Shown here in pieces: positions 34,839-43,254 of a DNA stretch of 64,000 nt. Source of the stretch: UBA2336 sp036787955 (lineage in GTDB: Bacteria > Bacteroidota > Bacteroidia > Cytophagales > Cyclobacteriaceae); contig DAIQOI010000003.1 in the NCBI GenBank assembly GCA_036787955.1, forward strand, positions 248,001-312,000, read 5' to 3'. The stretch's first letter is position 1. Each line of letters begins with the position of its first letter. The translations under genes and the position numbers were made by a program. The notes under the pieces were generated by a model. It was given only the letters and a program-made list of their open reading frames with translations. It did not search any database and was not told the origin of the DNA.

Positions 34839-35953
34839 AATTTCACATACCATTATCTTACAACCCCATCAATCCTGATGAGATTGTTGCCGTACTCAGA
34901 AAATATGAGGGACGGCATCATAACGATATTATAGCCGACTTTGAACAAAGTCTGTGCGAAATAACAGGGGCTGCGCATGCTGTAGCGCTTAGTAGTGGCA
35001 CGGCTGCTATTCACCTGGCCCTGAAAGCCGTTGATGTTGAGGCCGGGGACTATGTATTTGCACCCACATTTACATATGTGGCTACTGTAAATCCGATACT
35101 TTATTTGGGCGCTCAGCCTGTTTTAATTGATTCCGAACGGATAACCTGGAATATCGATCCTGAACTGCTTGAATACGCACTGCAAGATTGTGCGAAAAAA
35201 CATAGGTTGCCAAAAGCAATAATTGCGGTGCACACCTATGGCATGATGGCTGACATGGAGGCCTTATGCTCAATTGCAGGTAAGTGGGGTATACCCGTTA
35301 TAGAAGATGCGGCAGAAGCACTGGGCTCGGCATTACACGGCAAATCGGCCGGCACCTGGGGTACAGTCGGCATATTTTCTTTTAATAATAATAAACTGGT
35401 TACATCGTATGGGGGTGGGGCTCTGATTACCCATGATGCCCGTATTGCGGCCCGCGTGCGCTTTCTGGCAGCCCAGAGCAGAGAACAAAACCTGCACTAC
35501 GAACACCATGAAGTAGGATACAACTACCAGATGGGGCCCATTAATGCAGCCTGCGGTTTGGTTTCTCTGAAACACATGCCACAGGGTATAATACACCGCA
35601 AAAATGCGCATGAGTGGTATAAGAAAAAGCTGGCCGACAATATGTCTTTTCCTCAGGGTTTAAAGGGCTCTCATTCTAATTATTGGCTTACCGCAGGCAC
35701 CTTTAGCCAGCCGGGGGCAAGGGACAAGGTGTTGGCAAACCTTCTTCAGAACAATATTGAAGCCAGACTATGCTGGAAGCCTATGCACATGCAGCCTTTG
35801 TTCCGGGATGCTTTGGCTTATCATAATGGGGTTGCTGCCGACTTGTTTTCAAAAGGAATATGCCTGCCTTCAGGAAAAGGGGTAAATGAACCTGAATGGG
35901 AAAGGGTAACGACCAAAATTACCGAAGTTATAAATGCTGGAGGCTCCAATTAA
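34835..35953 (+). CDS. pglE: PglE-like UDP-4-keto-sugar aminotransferase
   Basis: 372 residues from a GTG start. DegT family with PglE-type features: FHIPLSYNPINPDEI, AVALSSGTAAIHLALKAVDV, APTFTYVATVNPILYLGAQP, IEDAAEALGSALHG and the PLP lysine in FSFNNNKLVTSYGGGALIT (Lys187). It would convert UDP-4-keto-6-deoxy-GlcNAc (from the PglF-like enzyme) to the 4-amino sugar that the PglD-like enzyme acetylates. About 168 non-coding bases follow, so the exosortase pair is sandwiched between two steps of one pathway. Confidence 0.88.
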   Translation: MKFHIPLSYNPINPDEIVAVLRKYEGRHHNDIIADFEQSLCEITGAAHAVALSSGTAAIHLALKAVDVEAGDYVFAPTFTYVATVNPILYLGAQPVLIDSERITWNIDPELLEYALQDCAKKHRLPKAIIAVHTYGMMADMEALCSIAGKWGIPVIEDAAEALGSALHGKSAGTWGTVGIFSFNNNKLVTSYGGGALITHDARIAARVRFLAAQSREQNLHYEHHEVGYNYQMGPINAACGLVSLKHMPQGIIHRKNAHEWYKKKLADNMSFPQGLKGSHSNYWLTAGTFSQPGARDKVLANLLQNNIEARLCWKPMHMQPLFRDALAYHNGVAADLFSKGICLPSGKGVNEPEWERVTTKITEVINAGGSN

Positions 35954-36017
35954 ATAATTGATTATGAGTTAATTAATTATTTATTTTGTTGCTTTTTTAT
36001 GGCTGCCTCAAGCCGGT

Positions 36018-36025
36018 TACATTTG
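36018..36025 (+). promoter_or_regulatory. Candidate -7 promoter box (TACATTTG)
   Basis: Perfect match to the Bacteroidota sigma-factor -7 consensus TAnnTTTG in the 168-base gap before the T9SS protein gene. A TTG lies at 35989-35991, but its 26-base spacing is longer than usual. The start codon is 97 bases downstream. If real, it would give the T9SS protein, the small sorting-tail protein and the pglF-like gene their own transcript. Confidence 0.35.
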
Positions 36026-36121
36026 CTTGGTATAGCAGCATGTACGGTAATAAAACTTTATCCAAATAGTTCATTATTAAAATATTGGCTTTATTTTTAT
36101 GTTTAAACAAGTTGGCTTTGT

Positions 36122-39100
36122 ATGAGCAGGATTAAGGCAATACTGTATATCATGTTTTTTGTTGGCTGCCCGGTATTTTATTTGAATGCCCAGGTGGCCT
36201 CTGTGACCAGCGGTAATTGGAATAACACCTCTACATGGGATTGCTCCTGTATCCCCGATTTCAATAGTGGAACCATCACGATAAGTTCGTTTACTACTGT
36301 AACTATTCCCAATGGTTTTACTGCAGATGCGGACGAAATTATTGTAGATAGCGATGGGGCTTTAAATGTGAACAGCGGGGGAAGACTGATAGTAAGGGAT
36401 GGCACCGGTGATGATTTGACGATAACTATTGGTGACGGATTCTTTACTTTTGATGGTTTGCTGACAGTAGATGCCGGAGGTATTCTGGAAAACAGGGGTA
36501 CGATTGTAAGCAGCAGTTCCAATCTCATCATAAACGGAACTTTTCAACATAACAGAAATGGCGGGTCAATCCCTGAAGCTTCATGGAATTCAGGTTCTCT
36601 TTTAGAAATCACTGGAATTACAAACACCGCTCCAACAGGATTGAATCAGGTCTTTTACAATATTACATGGAACTCTGCGCAGACCGCCTCTGTATCTTTA
36701 GGAGGTTCTTTGCTTCAGGTAGATAATGACTTTATCATAAACAACACCGGCACCAACAGAGCCTTGATTCTACATACAAGTGGTACAGGCTCTTTGACAA
36801 TAGGACGGGATCTGATTGTTCAGAATGCCGCATCTTTTGGTATCTCCCAATCAGGGACCTATACCTTAAATGTGAACAGAAATTTAACCGTTAACTCTAC
36901 GGCAACCAATTCCCTGCTATTAACCTCATCGGGAAACGTTACCATCAATGTACAGGGAAATGTAACCAAAGCTAATACCGGTTCTCTTGTTATGAGCAGT
37001 GGATCGGGTACAGGTACTTTAAATGTTTACGGAAATTTTAGTTTAACCGGAGGGGCCGTTAACGAAACAAGCAGCGGTAGTGGAACCATCGTCTTTGCGG
37101 GTTCGGGTGTACAAACTTTTACAGGCGGGGGAACATTTAACAATACGATAAATTTTATTGTCAATGCTTCATCTTCCCTTTCTTTGGGTACCCACGCCCT
37201 AACTGGTAGCGGGGCATTCACCCTCAATGGTACGCTGCAGGTCGGTTCGACTGATTCAGGTGGGGCTATACAAAATTCTACTACCAACGGAAATATCAGG
37301 GTTTCCGGTGCTCGTACGTTTAATGCAGGAAGTTCAATAGTTTACAACGGTTCTTCTGCCCAGTTTATAGGTAACGGTCATCCAACAACGTCGGGCGTTA
37401 ACTGCACCATCAACAATGCAAGTGGGGTATCACTTGCTTCCAATGCTACAATAGGAGGAAATTTAACACTTACCGCAGGTAACCTTACGGTAGGATCCAA
37501 TACCCTTACATTAGGCGGAAATATTTCAGCAGGGAGCAATAACATCGTTGTTTCATCCGGCTCAAGTCTTGTAATAAACGGCTCAGGTAACTTAGGCAAT
37601 TTTCCGTTCCCGGCAGGTCCGCAAACATTTGCTAACTTCACTTTAAACAGAACCAGCGGCAGTGTAACTTTCGCCAATCAGGTTACTATAACAGGTTCAG
37701 TCGTCCTAAATGCGGGGGATCTTATTTTTAATGGTCAAACCCTTGAACTTTCAGGCACACTTTCTGCTACGGGAGGAAACCTGTATGGCAATTCTTCATC
37801 AACACTTATTATTTCTGGCAGTGGCGCATTTGGTGAATTACCTTTTGCGTCAGGAGGAAATACGATTCATACACTTACAATTAACCGGTCTTCGGGCACT
37901 GTTTCGTTGGATAATGCCTTAACCATTTCCAATACTTTAAATCTTAATGCAGGAGAACTGAATAATATTAGTGGATTACGATTAAGTAACGGCGCCACAT
38001 TAAGGCGTAATTCAACAGGGCAGCTCTCAGGAACAGCTGTTTTACAGAGTCCTGGAGAAACATATAATGTTACTTATCAGGGGTCCAGCGGATTTAGTAC
38101 GGGCGTTGAATTACCTACCACAACAGCTGACCACCTCGGTACCTTAACTATTGATGGCGGCCCCGTTACACTTACCCAGAACATCATAGTGAATGGTGAT
38201 TTGAATTTACTGAATAGTACCTTTAACGCAAATGGTTTTAATATTGAAATGGCAGGAAGTTCCAGATTATGGAATAAACAAACCGGAGTATTCACACCCG
38301 GCTCTGGCGTAGTAACCATATCAGGAAACATTACAGTTCAGGCAACTTCTTCACCTCAGTTTGGCAATCTCACGGTAAACTCCGGGGCTACACTAACAGC
38401 CTATTCTGGAACCATGAATATTTCTGGCAATTTTCAATTAGATGTTGGTTGCACATTTAATCATAACAATGGAACATTGTCTTTCAACGGGTCTGCAACG
38501 CAGGTTTTGGCAGGGGGGGCAAAAACCTTTAATAACATTAATGTAAACAAGTCGGCCGGCAATTTACAATTATCAAGTACGGTTAATTTACGTGGGGCCT
38601 TAACGGTTTCCAGTTCTACAACAATTGAATCAGGTGGATATCTTGTACTTTTGTCCACCTCCGATGGCACTTCTGGTAATGCAAGAATAGGTTCTTTGCC
38701 TTCGGGTGCTTCAATAACCGGCAACGTTATTGTGCAAAGGTACATGGCCGATGAAGGTCGTATTTACCGCTATATTTCAGCTCCGGTATCCGGCTATTCC
38801 GTAGCCTCGCTTCAGGCATTCGTGCCAATCACGGGTTCGTTTTCAGGAGCAAGTACCTGTACAGGATGTTTGAATAACCCCTCAATGTATCGGTACAATG
38901 AAACCATATCAGGAAATGCCGATGCCGGGTGGGAACCCTTCCCGGTTTCATCGAATACGGAAACCCTCCAAACCGGACGAGGGTATGCTGTTTTTGTCAG
39001 GGATGATATAATTTCAGGAAATGTGCGAATCGACTGGCAGGGATCAATCCATCAGGGCTCCATTTCCTTACCAGTGTCATACACCAATACCGGAAATCCG

Positions 39101-40264
39101 GGAGGAGATGGATGGAATTTAGTAGGAAATCCCTATCCATCGAGCATCGATTGGGACTTTGCATCAGGGTGGTCTAAGACCAACATCAGTGGTACAATAG
39201 CTGTACGTGATAATGGTTCCGGAACTTTTAGATACTGGGACGGAAGTGCCGGAAGTTTTGCGAATGGCGAAATTGCAACCGGTCAGGGATTTTGGGTCAG
39301 GGCAACCGGCTCTTCACCGGCCCTTACTATTAATGAGTTGGCTAAAACCTCGGCTACGGCCACCTTTTACCGCGTTTCTGAAGAGCCGGTAGATGTATTG
39401 GAATTGGTGCTCACCAATGGCCAGGCCACAGACCATGCTTACATTCGTTACAGGCAAGATGCATTGAATACTTTAGATGATTATGACGGTCCTAAACTTA
39501 GAAATGCTATATTCGATTTGTTTACCTTTTCGGCCGATAGCATTCCCATGGCTATAAATGCAGTAAATAACTGGAATTGCGAAGGGCCGGTCTATATAGG
39601 ATTAAGAAATATGGCGAATGGCTCTTACCGCATTTCACTGAATCCGCAGGGTGCCTTTGGTCAGTATATCTATAGATTAGAAGATGCTTATGCCAGAGCC
39701 ACTGAAATTTTATTACCTGGCGAAGAATATGTCTTTGAAGTGAATGATGATCCGCAAAGTAAATCTTCTAAACGTTTATGCTTGAAATTATTCCCTTATG
39801 TTCCGGTGCATCTTGAGTTCAGGGATGGTGCCCTGTATTCGAATTATACTGAAGGGAACCAATGGTTTCTTAATGGCTTACCTATAGAAGGCGCTACCGG
39901 ACAAATGTATGTTCCGAATACTTCCGGCGAATATTCCCTTCGGGTAAAGATAGGGGTTTGCAGTTATCAGGCACCAGAAACCTACACGCATGTAATCACC
40001 TCAATAGATCCGGAGAATACGGAAATTATTAGTGTTTTTCCCAACCCGGTATCTACTAAACTTCACATAAAATTGCAAAACGAACAACCGGCTCAGTTTA
40101 TGGTCGTTTCTTCAAATGGAACAGTTACTCATGCTGTAAAAGAAGACGGAGAAGGTAAAATTAGGATCCTGGATGTTGCTGAATTACCCGAAGGCTTTTA
40201 TCTGCTTGTTGTAAATCAGGGGAATCGGATTTATCGTATCAAGTTCTTAAAATTAAGCCAGTGA
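36122..40264 (+). CDS. Large T9SS-secreted repetitive beta-rich protein
   Basis: 1380 residues. A signal peptide (about 1-23, ending FYLNAQ) is followed by a G8-like opening (SVTSGNWNNTSTWDCSCIP), then a long Ser/Thr/Gly/Asn-rich beta-helix-like region. One block repeats with about a 78-residue period (VINGSGNLGNFPF near 484 and IISGSGAFGELPF near 562, each followed by TLNRTSGSVT or TINRSSGTVS). A domain with GWNLVGNPYPSSIDWDF and ATGQGFWVRA follows, then a type A T9SS sorting domain (ISVFPNPVSTKLHIKL, ending YRIKFLKLSQ). It is exported by T9SS and anchored or released at the cell surface. An adhesin or matrix protein role is inferred. Confidence 0.85.
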   Translation: MSRIKAILYIMFFVGCPVFYLNAQVASVTSGNWNNTSTWDCSCIPDFNSGTITISSFTTVTIPNGFTADADEIIVDSDGALNVNSGGRLIVRDGTGDDLTITIGDGFFTFDGLLTVDAGGILENRGTIVSSSSNLIINGTFQHNRNGGSIPEASWNSGSLLEITGITNTAPTGLNQVFYNITWNSAQTASVSLGGSLLQVDNDFIINNTGTNRALILHTSGTGSLTIGRDLIVQNAASFGISQSGTYTLNVNRNLTVNSTATNSLLLTSSGNVTINVQGNVTKANTGSLVMSSGSGTGTLNVYGNFSLTGGAVNETSSGSGTIVFAGSGVQTFTGGGTFNNTINFIVNASSSLSLGTHALTGSGAFTLNGTLQVGSTDSGGAIQNSTTNGNIRVSGARTFNAGSSIVYNGSSAQFIGNGHPTTSGVNCTINNASGVSLASNATIGGNLTLTAGNLTVGSNTLTLGGNISAGSNNIVVSSGSSLVINGSGNLGNFPFPAGPQTFANFTLNRTSGSVTFANQVTITGSVVLNAGDLIFNGQTLELSGTLSATGGNLYGNSSSTLIISGSGAFGELPFASGGNTIHTLTINRSSGTVSLDNALTISNTLNLNAGELNNISGLRLSNGATLRRNSTGQLSGTAVLQSPGETYNVTYQGSSGFSTGVELPTTTADHLGTLTIDGGPVTLTQNIIVNGDLNLLNSTFNANGFNIEMAGSSRLWNKQTGVFTPGSGVVTISGNITVQATSSPQFGNLTVNSGATLTAYSGTMNISGNFQLDVGCTFNHNNGTLSFNGSATQVLAGGAKTFNNINVNKSAGNLQLSSTVNLRGALTVSSSTTIESGGYLVLLSTSDGTSGNARIGSLPSGASITGNVIVQRYMADEGRIYRYISAPVSGYSVASLQAFVPITGSFSGASTCTGCLNNPSMYRYNETISGNADAGWEPFPVSSNTETLQTGRGYAVFVRDDIISGNVRIDWQGSIHQGSISLPVSYTNTGNPGGDGWNLVGNPYPSSIDWDFASGWSKTNISGTIAVRDNGSGTFRYWDGSAGSFANGEIATGQGFWVRATGSSPALTINELAKTSATATFYRVSEEPVDVLELVLTNGQATDHAYIRYRQDALNTLDDYDGPKLRNAIFDLFTFSADSIPMAINAVNNWNCEGPVYIGLRNMANGSYRISLNPQGAFGQYIYRLEDAYARATEILLPGEEYVFEVNDDPQSKSSKRLCLKLFPYVPVHLEFRDGALYSNYTEGNQWFLNGLPIEGATGQMYVPNTSGEYSLRVKIGVCSYQAPETYTHVITSIDPENTEIISVFPNPVSTKLHIKLQNEQPAQFMVVSSNGTVTHAVKEDGEGKIRILDVAELPEGFYLLVVNQGNRIYRIKFLKLSQ

Positions 40265-40268
40265 ATTC

Positions 40269-40436
40269 ATGAGAGCATTTATTCTGCTTTTCCTGCTAAG
40301 CTACCAACTCGTGTTATTGGCACAACCTGGAGATCCGGGTGGCGACCCTGATATACCTTTTACCGGAATTGAATATTTATTACTCGCTGGAGGAGCCTTA
40401 GGTATCAGAAAATTGTGGGGCAAGCGAAATAAGTAG
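40269..40436 (+). CDS. 55-residue protein with signal peptide and exosortase-type C-terminal sorting tail
   Basis: ATG 4 bases after the T9SS gene; the stop is 7 bases before the pglF-like gene. Residues 1-18 are a signal peptide (MRAFILLFLLSYQLVLLA). Residues 19-29 form a Pro/Gly/Asp linker (QPGDPGGDPDI). P30-F31-T32-G33 is followed by a short hydrophobic run (IEYLLLAGGALGI) and a basic end (RKLWGKRNK). This is the motif-TM-basic layout of PEP-CTERM-like tails and recalls the small PID-CTERM-type proteins of flavobacteria (from memory). There is almost no mature domain between the two signals. Proposed substrate of the exosortase at 33862; membrane-protein alternatives remain. Confidence 0.78.
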   Translation: MRAFILLFLLSYQLVLLAQPGDPGGDPDIPFTGIEYLLLAGGALGIRKLWGKRNK

Positions 40437-40443
40437 CATAATT

Positions 40444-42345
40444 GTGGTTACCCAATTTGTACGAAAGATTAAAATTCTGCCGAGGTGGATAATTATCTTT
40501 ATTGATCTCGCTATCGTTGCCTTCTCTTTTTATTTTGCATATCTCCTTCGGTATAATTTTTCTTTGAATTATTTAACCACAGGCACCTTTTACCAGGGCC
40601 TCTTTCTGTATACTGTAATGTCTTTTGTAGCCATACTCATAACGGGTAGCTACAAAGGTATAATTCGATACACAGGAGTTCAGGACGGCATCAGAATTTT
40701 TCTTATGCTGCTGCTTACTGTAACTTTAGTTACGCTCATTAATTTCTATAATTATTTTGATGAAGGAACTTATATTATTCCTTACTCAATAATTGTAATC
40801 ACTCTAATGTCGTCCTTTCTTCTTTTATTTAATTATCGCCTGCTAGTCAAGTTTTTGTTTTCCTATTATCGAGCTTCTGTTGTTAATAAGAATCGTGTAT
40901 TAATTTATGGTGCTGGCCATTCAGGTATGATAACCAAGCAGGTTATAGAGGTTTCGGCTTATGCCATGGTGGTGGGTTTTATTGAAGATGATGAACATAA
41001 AGTAGGAAAATGGCTTGCTGGTTCTCAGATTTTTTCCACAAAAAAGCTAGATGAAATATTGGGCAAACTTCAGGTTGATGAGCTGATCATTACAATCAGA
41101 AACCTAGATTATGAAAGAATATCTCACATAGTGGATGTTTGCCTGAAAAGAAATGTTAAAATAAGAAATATCCCTCCCTTGGATCAGTGGATAAAACAGG
41201 AATTCAATATCAAACAAATAAGAGATATACGAATTGAAGATTTGTTGGAAAGGGAGACCATCCATTTGTCAAGCGAGCATGTATATCGAGAGCTTTCGGG
41301 GCGCGTTGTTTGTATAACCGGAGCAGCAGGTTCCATTGGTAGCGAAATAGCTCGTCAGGTTCTTAATTATAGTCCAGCTGGCCTTATTTTGATTGACCAA
41401 AACGAGTCCGGGCTATTTGATTTGGAAAGAGTGCTTCGGAAAATTGCCAAAAACACGTCCTTATTTCCTTACCTAGCTGATATAACGAATACCCATCGCA
41501 TACAATATATTTTCGAAGAACATAAACCCCATCTCGTATTTCATGCTGCTGCTTATAAACATGTGCCTTTAATGGAAACCCATCCGGCTGAAGCTGTGCT
41601 GTGCAATATTTTGGGTACTAAAATACTGGCAGATGTTTCAGTAAGCACAGGAGTAGAAAAATTTGTCATGATTTCAACCGATAAGGCCGTGAATCCCACA
41701 AGCATTATGGGTTGCTCCAAACGAGTGGCAGAGTTGTATGTTCAATCGTTGAATAAACACCTTTCAACTCAGGCAAAATCAAAGCAACATACAGCCTTTA
41801 TTACTACCCGTTTTGGAAATGTATTAGGCTCTAACGGCTCAGTAATCCCGATTTTTAAGAAACAAATTGAAGAAGGCGGTCCTGTAACAGTTACACATCC
41901 TGAAATTTCGCGTTATTTCATGACTACTCAGGAAGCCTGCCAGCTGGTTCTCGAAGCAGGAGCCATGGGAAGGGGAGGAGAAGTTTTTATTTTCGACATG
42001 GGCCAGTCTGTGAAAATTTTGGATTTGGCAAAAAAAATGATAAGACTTTCTGGCTACGAACCTAATAAAGATATTGAAATTGTTTTTACCGGCTTGCGCG
42101 AAGGTGAAAAGCTGCACGAAGAATTACTATTTGAAAAAGAGAATCTTTTGCCTACCCATCATCATAAAATTATGAAGGCGCGAATATCGGAGTTGCCCTA
42201 TCACCATATTAACAATATGATAGAACTCTTTTGGGATTTAGTAAGTGATCGCAATGAATTAAAAATGGTGGCACTTATGAAGGAGCTGGTGCCTGAGTTC
42301 AAAAGCAATTATTCGCGTTACGAAGTGCTGGATAAACAGGTGTAA
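40444..42345 (+). CDS. pglF: PglF/CapD/WbpM-like UDP-GlcNAc 4,6-dehydratase
   Basis: 633 residues from a GTG start. Four N-terminal membrane helices (for example WIIIFIDLAIVAFSFYFAYL) are followed by a first Rossmann-like domain (VLIYGAGHSGMITKQV) and then the catalytic SDR domain: VCITGAAGSIGSEIARQVL, FHAAAYKHVPLMETHP, ISTDKAVNPTSIMGCSKRVAE (Met in place of the SDR Tyr, as in inverting and retaining 4,6-dehydratases of this class) and TTRFGNVLGSNGSVIPIF. It makes UDP-4-keto-6-deoxy-GlcNAc for the PglE-like enzyme. Convergent with the next gene, with 8 bases between stops. Confidence 0.92.
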   Translation: MVTQFVRKIKILPRWIIIFIDLAIVAFSFYFAYLLRYNFSLNYLTTGTFYQGLFLYTVMSFVAILITGSYKGIIRYTGVQDGIRIFLMLLLTVTLVTLINFYNYFDEGTYIIPYSIIVITLMSSFLLLFNYRLLVKFLFSYYRASVVNKNRVLIYGAGHSGMITKQVIEVSAYAMVVGFIEDDEHKVGKWLAGSQIFSTKKLDEILGKLQVDELIITIRNLDYERISHIVDVCLKRNVKIRNIPPLDQWIKQEFNIKQIRDIRIEDLLERETIHLSSEHVYRELSGRVVCITGAAGSIGSEIARQVLNYSPAGLILIDQNESGLFDLERVLRKIAKNTSLFPYLADITNTHRIQYIFEEHKPHLVFHAAAYKHVPLMETHPAEAVLCNILGTKILADVSVSTGVEKFVMISTDKAVNPTSIMGCSKRVAELYVQSLNKHLSTQAKSKQHTAFITTRFGNVLGSNGSVIPIFKKQIEEGGPVTVTHPEISRYFMTTQEACQLVLEAGAMGRGGEVFIFDMGQSVKILDLAKKMIRLSGYEPNKDIEIVFTGLREGEKLHEELLFEKENLLPTHHHKIMKARISELPYHHINNMIELFWDLVSDRNELKMVALMKELVPEFKSNYSRYEVLDKQV

Positions 42346-42353
42346 AATTTGTA

Positions 42354-43214
42354 CTATCTTCTCCTTTTGTAGTAGTACTTTCTTTTGCGGTTATACAGTT
42401 TCCGCTGGCTGCTGCCGAACAAATCATAAGGCAGGTAATATTCGGCTTTGATCATCAAGTGATAGTAGCTGTCTTTTGCCGAAGGATTGCCACGTTGGGT
42501 GCCTGCAGGTACCGGCAATAAGCCAATCTCGGGCCTGCGATCGGAAAGGGCCTGTGCAACAGGATCTGCAAAGGCCCCTGGCCCTAAATGAACAGTGCTT
42601 ACATCATCGAGATAGTCGGTAAATGCTTTTCGGTAACCGATTTCCAGGCTGATGTTAAGGAAAGGATCCACCATGTACCGGACACCACCACCGTATGGTA
42701 TAACCGGCTGAACACGATTGTATTTAACACCTTCCGTGCGAAGAGGCTGGAGGGCATAACGCTTACCCTGATATTCGGTGGTGGGATTAAAATACAATGC
42801 AGAAATACCGGCGAACCCGTAAAAATTCAGTTTAGGCCGCTGATAAAAACGACGGCCCATGGGGAATAAATTAACCTGTCCGATAACGGATAGTTCAATA
42901 TTGTTTGAGAGAAAATTCAGATTCCTTTTTCTTCTGCTGTTGTCATCCGCCTTGGCATCATCTCCTTTCAGTTGAAACCAGCTCAACTCGGCCCGTGCAC
43001 TGATGCGGTTGGTGAAGTAATATTGCAAGCCGGCGGAAATACTGGGTCTTGCATCAAAATAATCACCCGGGTTAGCCAGCTCGCCAAAGTATGTGGAAGT
43101 ACCTATTCCCCCCGTGGCGATCAGGCTTCGCTCTTTACGAACTGCGTAAAAACTTTGGGCAGACGCAGCCAAGGCTGCCAGAAACACCAAAAATGCGGTG
43201 ACGGGCTTCTTCAT
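42354..43214 (-). CDS. Outer-membrane beta-barrel protein (DUF6089-like)
   Basis: 286 residues from the minus-strand ATG at 43214, which begins a clean signal peptide (MKKPVTAFLVFLAALAASAQ); a start ten codons earlier is unlikely. The mature part has alternating barrel strands: IATGGIGTSTYFGELANPGD, ISAGLQYYFTNRISARAELS, YGFAGISALYFNP, VIPYGGGVRYMVDPFLNISL, YHLMIKAEYYLPYDLFG, and a basic KRKYYYKRRR end. DUF6089-family barrels are common in Cytophagales; function unknown. First gene of the minus-strand region after the glycan locus. Confidence 0.78.
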   Translation of the reverse strand: MKKPVTAFLVFLAALAASAQSFYAVRKERSLIATGGIGTSTYFGELANPGDYFDARPSISAGLQYYFTNRISARAELSWFQLKGDDAKADDNSRRKRNLNFLSNNIELSVIGQVNLFPMGRRFYQRPKLNFYGFAGISALYFNPTTEYQGKRYALQPLRTEGVKYNRVQPVIPYGGGVRYMVDPFLNISLEIGYRKAFTDYLDDVSTVHLGPGAFADPVAQALSDRRPEIGLLPVPAGTQRGNPSAKDSYYHLMIKAEYYLPYDLFGSSQRKLYNRKRKYYYKRRR

Positions 43215-43254
43215 AGAAGAGATTCTAATACCAAGATACAACAATTTCCAAACA

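Noticed and set aside
35999..36106. 35-codon open frame in the gap before the T9SS gene
   Set aside because: No signal peptide, motif or ribosome-binding context; it overlaps the candidate promoter box.
36122..40264. Large T9SS protein as a possible exosortase substrate
   Set aside because: Its C-terminus is a type A T9SS sorting domain (FPNPVSTKLHIKL ... YRIKFLKL) without a terminal membrane helix and basic tail.
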